From Paenibacillus sacheonensis (GTDB lineage: Bacteria > Bacillota > Bacilli > Paenibacillales > Paenibacillaceae): 64,000 nt of DNA. A model generated the notes under the pieces. That model was not told the DNA's origin. It worked only from the letters and a program-made list of their open reading frames with translations, and did not search any database. Positions 17,503 through 26,006 of the stretch are shown here, piece by piece. Within the stretch, counting starts at the first letter, position 1, and the number at the start of each line of letters is the position of its first letter. Position numbers and translations under genes: made by a program. The stretch is from contig NZ_JAAAMU010000006.1 in assembly GCF_009909195.1 (NCBI RefSeq), positions 310,001 through 374,000 of the forward strand. The letters run 5' to 3'.

Positions 17503-18786
17503 CTATGCCTCAGGTGCATTCCCGACGCCATGACGCACCAACGCTTCCCGTACGTCTTCGCTGCCCGACGCTTGGCCCGGCAGTGGAGAGCCGGCTTGAA
17601 TGAGGCTTTCCGCCACCGCCGCATAATTCCCGGCCGGATCTCGAAAATGAACCGATCCCCATGCGCAGCTAGCCAAGGCATTCCCGCCGAATCCCTGGAC
17701 GAGATGCGTGGATGCGCCATGCGAAAGCAGCAGCCGTACCGCTTCGTCATTCCCCCGCATAGCCGCATTGTGAAGCGCCGTAAAATCCTTGTCCTCGCGG
17801 CGGGAATCCGCAGGGAACCCGACTTCGAGCATCGTCCGAACGGCCTCAATCTCGTTGTTCCATGCCGCATCGGCGATGAAGCTTAGATCCTCCGGAGAGA
17901 GCGACCGTACCCGGTTCGAATCCTGCTCGAGCATCCTCCGTACGGCAGTCCGGTCCGCCTGCACGCAAGCGATCAGCAGACGCTGATTGGGAGAACTATG
18001 CTCCGCGATGAGGTCGACGATCGCGGCATCGTTAAGACGTACCGCAAGGTAGAACGGCCGCGTATTGGCACCGAGCTTGTACGCGTAGATGTGACCCCCG
18101 TCCGAATCGCCGGACGTGAAACGGCCTCGGCCGACTTGCGCTTGCAGACACTCGGGGTCGGTACGCAGGATCGCGCGGACCAGCTCCGCGTCTCCGATCT
18201 GAATCGCCATGAAAATATCCGCTGCCGCGCCGCGCTCGATCAGATACCTGCATTTTGCCGCGTTATCGATCGCCCATTGCGCCGGCGTGCTGCCATGGTC
18301 GATGTCGCGCCGATCGATATCGGCGCCGCGGGCGAGGAGCAAATCGATGATGGCGCGATCCGTGGCAAAATGAAGCGGAACCTGCCCGTCGGGTCCTCGT
18401 TCATTGACCGCCTCGGGGTTCGATTCGATCCTGCCTTTCACGGTATCCAGCATGCCGAGCGCCGCTGCCGCGTGTATATCGACGGGAGCTCCCCGCTCGA
18501 TTAAATATCGGGACAGCTCATGATGGTCATGATGCAGCACGCCGAAGCCCCCAGCCCACCAGCTGCTCTTTGCATCCAGATCGGCGCCGTGCGCAAGCAG
18601 TACGTCCACCACATCGCGGCTTCCGCTCGCCGCTGCGGCCACGATCGCAGGCGTATCGAAGGCGAACCAGGGCTCGTTAATTTGTTCGGCCAGCGAGGGA
18701 TGCTCGTCCAGGCAACGGCTAGTCGCGATCGCATCACTGCTCGTGACCGCTTGTTTGAACTGTTCAATGACCTGTTGTTCGATCAT
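17503..18786 (-). CDS. Ankyrin-repeat protein
   Basis: The 427-residue product is made largely of ankyrin repeats. Clear units are TPAIVAAAASGSRDVVDVLLAHGADLDAK (cut here to its consensus ends: TPA...GADL), VPLHFATDRAIIDLLLARGADI, STPAQWAIDNAAKCRYLIERGA and TALHNAAMRGNDEAVRLLLSHG. About nine units can be traced, some degenerate. Such proteins are protein-binding scaffolds; no enzyme domain, signal peptide or membrane segment is visible. Bacterial ankyrin proteins of this type often occur near toxin-immunity genes. It starts 4 nt before the stop of the gene upstream (stop at 18791), so it is probably the second gene of a two-gene unit. Confidence 0.85.
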   Translation of the reverse strand: MIEQQVIEQFKQAVTSSDAIATSRCLDEHPSLAEQINEPWFAFDTPAIVAAAASGSRDVVDVLLAHGADLDAKSSWWAGGFGVLHHDHHELSRYLIERGAPVDIHAAAALGMLDTVKGRIESNPEAVNERGPDGQVPLHFATDRAIIDLLLARGADIDRRDIDHGSTPAQWAIDNAAKCRYLIERGAAADIFMAIQIGDAELVRAILRTDPECLQAQVGRGRFTSGDSDGGHIYAYKLGANTRPFYLAVRLNDAAIVDLIAEHSSPNQRLLIACVQADRTAVRRMLEQDSNRVRSLSPEDLSFIADAAWNNEIEAVRTMLEVGFPADSRREDKDFTALHNAAMRGNDEAVRLLLSHGASTHLVQGFGGNALASCAWGSVHFRDPAGNYAAVAESLIQAGSPLPGQASGSEDVREALVRHGVGNAPEA

Positions 18787-18790
18787 GTCT

Positions 18791-19393
18791 TCAGCCTCCT
18801 TCTACACTCGTTCTCAGTCTTGCCACTAACGCCTCACGGTCACGGCGCAAGCGAAATTCCCTGACGGTTGCCACCGCATAAAAAGGCATGACTTCCAGAC
18901 CTCCCAGAGGAAAAGCATCATAGACCAAGCTGATTTTCAGCGTCCTTGACGGTTCCGTATTCGTTGCCGCGAGATACTCCGCTAGACGAGAATACACGTC
19001 GTGATGATCATCGTTGCTAATCGAGCCTTCAAGGGCGAAGCTCCCGGCAAAGCTTCCCCACCAAACTTGGAACGACTTGTGCAGCTCATCATAGGCTAAC
19101 CGTCCAGCGTTGCCAGGCTGAAATAATTTTTCATGGAATCCCGCTTCATGCTGATGGAACAAGTGCAGATCATGAACGGGATTTGCAGCGATTTTATCGA
19201 TGACGTCGTTCCACAGCTCCTTGAACGCCGCAGCGAAGGCCGAATAAGAGAGAAACTCGTTATTCCAGCCCGTGTAGGGGAATTTGACCTCCCCGGCGTC
19301 CGTATGATGCTTGTTTAAAAAGGAGTTTTGAAGATAGACGAGGAAGTTCAGCGAATGCGAAGCTTCAACCGTCATGAACAGCGCGTTCTTCAA
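18791..19393 (-). CDS. Unrecognised 200-residue protein
   Basis: I do not recognise the family. The product is soluble-looking, rich in aromatic residues and histidine (HDLHLFHQHEAGFHEKLF), with a central WWGSFAGSFALEGS and a C-terminal TLKISLVYDAFPLGGLEVMPFYAVATVREF that looks like two beta strands. No signal peptide or membrane segment is present. It begins with GGGAGAGTAGCC before the ATG. It lies 4 nt upstream of the ankyrin-repeat gene, strongly suggesting cotranscription and perhaps a complex in which the ankyrin protein is the partner. Confidence 0.6.
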   Translation of the reverse strand: MKNALFMTVEASHSLNFLVYLQNSFLNKHHTDAGEVKFPYTGWNNEFLSYSAFAAAFKELWNDVIDKIAANPVHDLHLFHQHEAGFHEKLFQPGNAGRLAYDELHKSFQVWWGSFAGSFALEGSISNDDHHDVYSRLAEYLAATNTEPSRTLKISLVYDAFPLGGLEVMPFYAVATVREFRLRRDREALVARLRTSVEGG

Positions 19394-19470
19394 GGCTACT
19401 CTCCCTTCTATCGTTTTGCTTCTATCGCTATCTACTTATTCTCGGAAAGTTTGCGATTACCTATACGCCG

Positions 19471-20598
19471 CTACTCTTTAGACGAAATCGCGTACAACGC
19501 ATCGCCCCATCTCCCAACGAAAATGATATCGCTGCTCTGCCTCGGATCCCCGTCGCTATAGATCATCAGCGTTCCCGGCCCCCCGTCTCCGGGCGGAAAC
19601 CGCCCTTTCTCGCATGCCACGTAGCCATATTTCATCCCCGGCTCCCGGTCCGTTTTCTGGGCTGTCCGCGCATAGCTTCGCCCGGCCCACCGGAGCGCCT
19701 TCGGCGGCTTGTCGCAGGAAGCGGATGTCCCCAGAAGCCTTGCCGGCTCTTGCGGCGACGGAGCCTTCCCGCGCTTGATTTGCGCGGAGACGCCTCGAGA
19801 GCCGCCATCGGCGCCGCGAATCGTCAACTGAACGTCTCGGTCCGAGATGTGCGGGTCGTCTGGGATGACCTCCGTAACCTTGAATGCGCCGTGATCGGTC
19901 GCTGCCTCCGCGGTTCCGAGCACCTTGCCGTTCTGCTGGACTTCCACCGTTACGCTCGCATCCACCCAGCCGTTGCCCGACACCGTGAAGGGCTCGCCTG
20001 CCGTGATCGTCTGCGGATAGACGAGAGAGGCTCGTTCGGGCATCCACGCTTTATACGTCGAGTCCAGAAACTCGAACAATGCCGGGGAATGCGCAAAATA
20101 ATGCTCAGTTTCCTGGTTGCCGTCCGATAGCTTCATCGTTAGATAGACTTCATCTTGGACCGCATGGCATGTCATAGACTGGCTCCCGGTAGATTCGCTT
20201 GTATCCCTGCATTTCCAGGCAGGGGTAATGTCGATCATCCCGCCGTTCTTCAGAGCGATATGCAGGGCATAGCTCCGCTCCGGCTCGGATAGATCGGGGT
20301 TCGTATCCGGGGCTGCCGCTTCAAGCCATTGCAGCAATTGCCCGACCCGAGCGCCGTCCGTATCCGGAAACAGCGGCTGACTGACCGTATCGGACGGCAG
20401 CGGCGGCGTCATCGTCACCCACTTGGTATCCTCGACCATCCATCGCGGACCGCCTTCCGGCTGAGGATGCGCTTGCGCTTCTTGCGTCTGTTGAACGACC
20501 GGCTTCTTCTCGCCCGTCGGCCGCTCCGCCTTGCAGCCGGCAAGCAGCGCTATACCCAAAGAGAAAAGAAAGATCATACGAATCGGTAAACGCGGCAT
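19471..20598 (-). CDS. Lipoprotein of unknown function
   Basis: From ATG 20598 the product is 375 residues; AGGAGG lies 8 nt upstream, which rules out the in-frame ATG 66 nt further up. The N-terminus is a lipoprotein signal with lipobox ALLAGC, so the protein should sit on the outer membrane face of the cytoplasmic membrane. A Pro/Gln-rich linker follows, then a domain with two cysteines (AWKCRDTSES and MTCHAVQD), an Ig-like region (ITAGEPFTVSGNGWVDASVTVEV, DRDVQLTIRGADGGSRGVSA) and a C-terminal region with two more cysteines. Four cysteines suggest disulfides. No family is recognised. It is divergent from the HTH/dnaA unit. Confidence 0.65.
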   Translation of the reverse strand: MPRLPIRMIFLFSLGIALLAGCKAERPTGEKKPVVQQTQEAQAHPQPEGGPRWMVEDTKWVTMTPPLPSDTVSQPLFPDTDGARVGQLLQWLEAAAPDTNPDLSEPERSYALHIALKNGGMIDITPAWKCRDTSESTGSQSMTCHAVQDEVYLTMKLSDGNQETEHYFAHSPALFEFLDSTYKAWMPERASLVYPQTITAGEPFTVSGNGWVDASVTVEVQQNGKVLGTAEAATDHGAFKVTEVIPDDPHISDRDVQLTIRGADGGSRGVSAQIKRGKAPSPQEPARLLGTSASCDKPPKALRWAGRSYARTAQKTDREPGMKYGYVACEKGRFPPGDGGPGTLMIYSDGDPRQSSDIIFVGRWGDALYAISSKE

Positions 20599-20758
20599 GT
20601 CGATGACCTCCTGTGGTTTTGTCGTTATAGACTGAACGACCGGCGGGAAGGTTGCATTTTCCAATTCGGGGGCGTAATCGTTTTTATGCCTATCCTTCCT
20701 TTACATATCTCTTTCTGCCAATTACTATAAAGATAAATAAGGATAAGGGGCGAGGCTA

Positions 20759-21169
20759 TTGAATGCAAAGGAAGCATCGATATTGCTTGGCGTTCATTAC
20801 AAAACCATCCTTAACATGATCAACGACGGCCGGCTGGCAGCGGTGAAGAACGATTCCGGGGATTGGGACATCAGCGAGAGCGATCTTGCCGCCAGGGAGC
20901 AGCAGATCGAGGATAAAGAATTTTCCGCCATTTACACGCATATGGCAGTACAATTAATCGAGAAGGAGCACGGCCGTGCCGTGAACGCGGCCCGGGAGGA
21001 TTTGCTTCATATTGCCCGATCGATGGTCAAGAACGCCGAACAGCCGCTTGCGTTCAACCAGCACGTCAGTCGTCTGGCCAAAGCGCTCGATACCTACAAG
21101 GCAGCAGAAGCCTTTAACTATACGGTTGAATCGATTCGCAAAAAATGGGACGCTGAAGGTAATCGTTAA
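20759..21169 (+). CDS. Small helix-turn-helix protein of the excisionase/MerR-like HTH_17 type
   Basis: The product is 136 residues starting at TTG 20759, preceded by AAGGGGCGAGG. The only nearby ATG is out of frame. Residues 1-46 form a winged-helix of the HTH_17 type: MNAKEASILLGVHYKTILNM is the helix-turn-helix and INDGRLAAVKNDSGDWDISESDL the wing and closing helix. The rest is a predicted helical region with coiled-coil character (EQQIEDKEFSAIYTHMAVQL, then LARALDTYK-like heptads). It probably binds DNA as a dimer. It lies 74 nt upstream of a dnaA gene on the same strand, so it may regulate or assist that DnaA. Confidence 0.75.
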   Translation: MNAKEASILLGVHYKTILNMINDGRLAAVKNDSGDWDISESDLAAREQQIEDKEFSAIYTHMAVQLIEKEHGRAVNAAREDLLHIARSMVKNAEQPLAFNQHVSRLAKALDTYKAAEAFNYTVESIRKKWDAEGNR

Positions 21170-21243
21170 TCCAACAACTTGATCGCAGATGTGCATTTCA
21201 TTCGAATGTCGGTTCCCTGAAGAGTATGATCCGAAGGAGTTGA

Positions 21244-22632
21244 ATGAAAGTGGCGGTTCCGATCGAAGAATTGTGGCAGCAGGTATTGGATCAGATGAAG
21301 GCAAAAATAAGCAAGCCGAGCTTTGACACTTGGCTGTACGCATCCAAGGCGGTCGTCTTCAACGACTCGCAGCTGGTTGTAAGCGCACCCACGCAATTTG
21401 CCCAGGAGTGGTTAGAGAACCGTTATGTGAAGTTAATTCAGTCGACCGTATACGATTGTTTCCATTATCATGTCGAGGTCACCATTACGATGGAGAAAGA
21501 GACCATGCCGCCGCAGGCCGCCGCAGAGCATTCGCCCTTGCAAACGTCGCTTCCATCCCCGGCATCGGAGCCATTGTCCGTTGATCACGACCAGCTGTCT
21601 GGCATGACGCTGAACCGGAAGTACACCTTCGATACATTCGTCGTGGGCGCAGGCAATCGGTTTGCCCACGCAGCCGCGGTTGCCGTTGCAGAATCGCCGG
21701 GTAAGGCGTATAATCCACTTTTCCTGTACGGAGGGGTTGGTTTGGGCAAGACCCATCTCATGCATGCGATCGGGCACTACGTTCTGGAACATAAGCCGAA
21801 TGCCAAGGTACTCTATCTAACGTCAGAGAAGTTCACCAATGAATTCATCCAAGCCATCATGACTAACCGGGGACAAGCCTTCAGGAATAAATACCGCAGC
21901 ATTGACGTCCTGCTCATTGACGACATTCAATTTATCGCCGGCAAGGAACAGACCCAAGAGGAGTTTTTTCACACGTTTAACACACTTCAAGAAGCCAGCA
22001 AAGCCATCATCATCTCCAGCGACAGGAAGCCCAAAGAGATACCGACGCTCGAGGATCGTCTGCGTTCCCGATTTGAATGGGGACTGATTACGGATATTCA
22101 ACCTCCGGACCTCGAGACGCGAATCGCCATCTTACGCAAGAAATCGAAGGCGGAGAAGCTCGATATTCCCGACGAAGTGATGGCCTATATCGCCAGCCAT
22201 ATTCGGACCAACGTGCGCGAGCTGGAAGGCGCGCTCATTCGGGTCGTCGCTTATTCCTCGCTCATTAATCAGGATTACAGCGTTCAATACGCCGCGGAGG
22301 CGTTAAAGAACATCATTCCCTCCGACTCCCCTCGCGCCGTTACCATTCCCGTCATTCAACGCTGCGTCGCGCAAAGCTATGGCCTGCAAACCGATGATCT
22401 GCAAGGGCGCAAACGAACCAAGGCGATCGCTTTCCCGCGGCAGGTAGCCATGTATCTCGCAAGAGAGCTCACCGACCACTCGCTTCCGCAGATCGGCGAA
22501 GCCTTCGGAGGACGCGACCATACGACGATCATTCATGCGCACAAGAAGATTATAAAGAACATGAAACAGGATCAGGAGTTGGCCGGCTTGGTGGCTTCGT
22601 TGACGGAGAAGATTAATGCCGAGCTTGCTTGA
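21244..22632 (+). CDS. dnaA: Chromosomal replication initiator DnaA, orphan copy outside a dnaN context
   Basis: The 462-residue product is a complete DnaA: domain I ([26 protein letters not shown]), a variable linker (about 80-115), the AAA+ domain with Walker [10 protein letters not shown] and Walker [22 protein letters not shown], sensor [21 protein letters not shown], and domain IV with the DnaA-box-binding signature [16 protein letters not shown]. All catalytic and DNA-binding blocks are intact. AAGGAG is 4 nt before ATG 21244. Unlike the usual origin locus, dnaN, recF, gyrB and rpmH are absent; the neighbours are an HTH gene and repeats. It is therefore either a second dnaA or a relocated one. 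I see no TTATNCACA clusters nearby. Confidence 0.93.
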   Translation: MKVAVPIEELWQQVLDQMKAKISKPSFDTWLYASKAVVFNDSQLVVSAPTQFAQEWLENRYVKLIQSTVYDCFHYHVEVTITMEKETMPPQAAAEHSPLQTSLPSPASEPLSVDHDQLSGMTLNRKYTFDTFVVGAGNRFAHAAAVAVAESPGKAYNPLFLYGGVGLGKTHLMHAIGHYVLEHKPNAKVLYLTSEKFTNEFIQAIMTNRGQAFRNKYRSIDVLLIDDIQFIAGKEQTQEEFFHTFNTLQEASKAIIISSDRKPKEIPTLEDRLRSRFEWGLITDIQPPDLETRIAILRKKSKAEKLDIPDEVMAYIASHIRTNVRELEGALIRVVAYSSLINQDYSVQYAAEALKNIIPSDSPRAVTIPVIQRCVAQSYGLQTDDLQGRKRTKAIAFPRQVAMYLARELTDHSLPQIGEAFGGRDHTTIIHAHKKIIKNMKQDQELAGLVASLTEKINAELA

Positions 22633-22662
22633 GCCTGGCCGAGGGATGCAGCGAAATGATTG

Positions 22663-22692
22663 CGGGGGGCCGAGAAGGCCCCTTCTTTTATT
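22663..22692 (+). terminator. Terminator of the HTH-dnaA unit
   Basis: GGGGCC, loop GAGAA, GGCCCC, then TTCTTTTATT. It lies 31 nt after the dnaA stop. Confidence 0.85.
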
Positions 22693-22820
22693 CCTCGTTG
22701 GGATTCGGTACGCGAACGTTACGTTCACCAAACCTTTCGCACTAGCGAGCGCCAGAAACTGCCCCCCTCTGAGTCCTTTCCCTATCCTGCACGACACCTA
22801 GCTCATAATTGCGCGAGTCA

Positions 22821-23002
22821 TAAGTGCATATCTGCAACTAATTGGCTGGAATTTCCCATCCCAAAGCGAAATAAGTGCATATGTGCAACTATTTCATGCG
22901 AATTGCCCTTTATCAGAGCCATCTCACGTAATTAGTTGCATATTTGCACTTAGTTTTCTCATATCGAGATTTCCACCGGGAATAGTTGCATAATTGCACT
23001 TA
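22821..23002. repeat. Four-box palindromic intergenic element, copy 2 (different box sequence)
   Basis: Four 20-bp boxes start at 22821, 22872, 22933 and 22983 (spacings 51, 61, 50). Boxes 1 and 2 read TAAGTGCATATNTGCAACTA on the plus strand; boxes 3 and 4 read the same on the minus strand. Each box has partial internal symmetry (TGCAWAT...TGCA). Order, orientation and spacing equal those of the elements at 8544 and 48378, although the box sequence is unrelated. No gene covers the region 22693-23116. Confidence 0.85.
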
Positions 23003-23116
23003 ATCCATACACACGATTAAACATCCTAACCCGCCGCAGCCTGCAGCAGCTGCACGCCATAGCGCGTGCCTCGCCCCTGCCCTGCTTCCGCGTAGTTGTT
23101 GGAATCCCGTCCTTCC

Positions 23117-24986
23117 TCAGTCCATTCCATCCGCCACCGTAACCGCCAGCAGCTTGCCGTCCGCCTTCGCTTCCTTATACGTGATGTTCATCATCCCGTG
23201 CGGAAACTGGACCGCTAGCTTATAAACGCCGATCTTCTCGTCGCTTAGCGTCGCTTGCTCGGCAGGTTCATACCCATTCTGAATGCCGGCGCGGGTCAGC
23301 AGCTCCAACGCCTCCGGCAATGGGGCGCCTTCGTAGCGGCTGCGCAGGTTGGCGGTCCACGCCGCCTCATCCCAATCGGGCGTGTTCACGTGCACGCCGT
23401 CCTGGCGCATCATCTCCAGCAGACTGACAACCATGCGTCCGTCTCCCTCCTGCATGGCACCGGCCAGCACCGTATAGGCCCGGTTAAGCGACGCGGTGTA
23501 ATTCGGAATGTTCTTGGCGGCCAGCAGGTCGAGCAGTTTGTCCGTAGAATGCGCTGCGCTGAACCAATACGCATGAAAATCCCCCGGATTCAACCGGCTT
23601 GTTCCCGGGATCAAGTACCGCCCGTTCTCCGACACGCGGAACACCGGATCGATCTCGAAACGCGCCGGGTACTGCATGACGAACACGTCGCTGCCATCCC
23701 CGCTGACCATCATCTGAACGGCGATCGGATCGCGCGGCCGCTCCTCTCCGAGCAGGATCGAAGCCGAGCCGCTCATGCTGGAATAATAGACGGTACCGTC
23801 GTTCGACGTCTCCCGGACGAGCCGGTACATGACCTTGCTCTTATGCGGAATAGGCCGCACGTCAATTTGGGTCGTATGACCGCTAACCGTACGGACTTCC
23901 TCGTCCACATGCCACGTGATGTCCGCGATCCCCCGCAGCTCGCCCGGCTTCTTCTCCCCGGACAAGTCCGGAAGCTTGATCGCGATGCGCTCGCCTCCGT
24001 TCTGCCATCGGTACGCCGTGTACCGCTGCTCGGATACATAGAAGACGTCGGAGAAATCCGCGTTGTACGCGATCCCGCCAAGCTGCGTTTTGCCGCCGAA
24101 ATCCAAGACGTTCAAGTGTTTGCCGGAAGCCGCATACATCCCCGCCGCGACGAGCAGCGGCACGAGCAGCACGATGGCCGCGTTCGCCGATTTGCGAGTA
24201 CGAACCCGATTCGCTGCCAGCGGCAGCGACGCCTGTCCGCCGTCTCCCTTCAGCTTCACGGCCAGCCGTCTCAACAGTTCATCGATCAGCCAGGTTCCGA
24301 CGCAGGCGTACGCGAGCAGCGGCACCCCGTATCCCCACGGGGGCGCCAAGGAACGGAACAGGCTGATGATCAGCGTGCCGAACAGCGCAAGCAGCGCAAG
24401 CGGGAACAGCGAACCGAAATAGCGTCGCAGCAATCGCGGAGCATCGGCCATGGCCTCGCCAACGTTCTTATCCTGAAGGACGATCAGATAAGGCGTGAGC
24501 GAGTAGAACAACATAGCAATCATCAATAGGATCCCGAACGGGAAGAAGGCTGCCGCGAGGAACACAACCAGCGCTCCGATGGCGGTTTGAAAGATCGACC
24601 AGATCAGCATATCCCCGAAATATTTGCGTCCGCTCGCGAATAGAGGGACAGACTGACGCTTCAAGGCCCATCCTTTCAGACCGCCGAGGTACATGCCCCG
24701 AACGAAGCTTTGCAAGACCATGAGCGCCGCCGACACGAGAAACCCCCGCAGCTCCCCACGCTTGCGTCCCGGCTTGAAGATAGGTGTAGGGAATTTTCAA
24801 ATCCTGCAGCGAAGGCATGTATAACGGAATGGTCGCATTGAAGCTGACGTTCTGCATACCCGTTGTCATGCCCGATGATGCCGTATACGGAAAAACGGAA
24901 AATCCGGCGTAAACGCCAATTCCGATGATCACCGTAATCAGGACCTCGAACGCCATTACCAAAACAATCAATCGTGCGTAAGCCAT
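23117..24986 (-). pseudogene. Polytopic membrane protein gene interrupted by a frameshift
   Basis: Two overlapping frames together make one protein. The first starts at ATG 24986 with AGGAGG 5 nt upstream and encodes a membrane segment (LIVLVMAFEVLITVIIGIGVYAG) and an extracellular loop. The second frame continues after a run of five C on the plus strand (24743-24747) with FLVSAALMVLQSFVRG and runs to 23117. With four instead of five bases in the run the frames join without loss. The joined product would be about 620 residues: five or six membrane segments, a short basic linker, another membrane segment (residues about 270-290) and a long extracytoplasmic domain. The family is not recognised. 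Either the gene is broken or the run contains a sequencing error. Confidence 0.75.
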
Positions 24987-25276
24987 CGCTGCCTCCTGCA
25001 TGTTCATATCCTCGAGACGACTTTTACAGCATCTCCCAGTATTTGACGCAATTGGGGTGCAATTGTTGCACCGACCCGTTGACTGCGCCAAGAAAAGCAG
25101 CCGGCCTTTGCCCGCTGCCCCCCTCCTAGTTCATGGTTGTGCTTCGAAACTCTTTCCTACGCTTGCAAACCGTGACCACCTTCATTTATTCTGAATTAGC
25201 CATCACCGGACCAATTCCCGATCGGACCGGAAGGAATCAGATGACGTCGCACTAATAGGCCTGGAGTGATGAACCG

Positions 25277-25786
25277 ATGAATAGAAACGAGTTAAACCGC
25301 CTGATCGAACGGCGCGAAGAAGGCCGGGCCAAGCAGGATCAAGCCATGCTGGCCGAGGTGAGGGAGCAATTGCTGACGCTGCTTGCCCATTATCCCGACG
25401 ACGCGCAAATCAACTATCAAACCGGGATCGCGCATGACAATTCGGGCCTCGGCCGGGAAGCGATTCCCTATTACGAGCGGGCGCTCGCGCTTGGCTTGGC
25501 CGGACCTGATCTGGAACGCTGCCTGATGGGACTCGGAAGCACGTACCGCTACTGGGGACACTACGAGCAGGCGGTGAGCACGCTGCGCAGAGGGGCGGAA
25601 GAATTCCCGGACAATCGGGCGATCCAAGTGTTCCTCGCCATGGCGCTGTATAATCGGCAGAGCTATAAGGAAAGCGTGGAGCAGCTGATTGCGACCCTGA
25701 TGGAGACGACCGCGGACGAGAAACTGCTGTATTTCAAACGCAGCATTCTCGGCTATGCGGAGGATCTCGACGAGACAGCCGAGTAA
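25277..25786 (+). CDS. Tetratricopeptide-repeat protein
   Basis: The 169-residue product has three TPR units: LLAHYPDDAQINYQTGIAHD with GREAIPYYERALALG, CLMGLGSTYRYWGHYEQAVSTL, and RAIQVFLAMALYNRQSYKESVEQL. An N-terminal charged helix precedes them (ELNRLIERREEGRAKQD). TPR units bind peptide or protein partners; no catalytic domain is present. Similar short TPR proteins are common in Paenibacillaceae and function is not known. GGAGTGATG lies about 9 nt before ATG 25277. The gene stands alone with its own terminator. Confidence 0.82.
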   Translation: MNRNELNRLIERREEGRAKQDQAMLAEVREQLLTLLAHYPDDAQINYQTGIAHDNSGLGREAIPYYERALALGLAGPDLERCLMGLGSTYRYWGHYEQAVSTLRRGAEEFPDNRAIQVFLAMALYNRQSYKESVEQLIATLMETTADEKLLYFKRSILGYAEDLDETAE

Positions 25787-25874
25787 CGCCGCTTTGTAAA
25801 AGCTCTGCTCGGGCTCGGTTCGAACCGCTTCGCCAGCTTCTATCAAGACGCCTCTTCATAGAGGCCGCCAATTT

Positions 25875-25914
25875 ATAGAGAAACCCGCGTTTCCTGCGAA
25901 ACGCGGGTTTCTCT
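25875..25914. terminator. Bidirectional terminator
   Basis: AGAGAAACCCGCGTTTC and GAAACGCGGGTTTCTCT pair perfectly around a 4-nt loop between the convergent TPR and propeller genes. Confidence 0.85.
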
Positions 25915-26006
25915 ATGACTTGCATGGATTTGATTCGCAAGGACTTGATTCGAAAACTCGATACGCCAAGGATTCCAGCAGCGGCATTAAAGCCCCTCTT
26001 GTCGAA

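Noticed and set aside
21244-22632. The chromosomal origin locus of this organism
   Set aside because: dnaN, recF, gyrB, gyrA and rpmH are absent on both sides and I see no cluster of TTATNCACA boxes.
22821-23002. CRISPR or plasmid iteron origin
   Set aside because: Boxes alternate in orientation and are only four; iterons are direct repeats, and no Rep gene or AT-rich unwinding segment is evident. An origin role with the adjacent DnaA is left open but not claimed.
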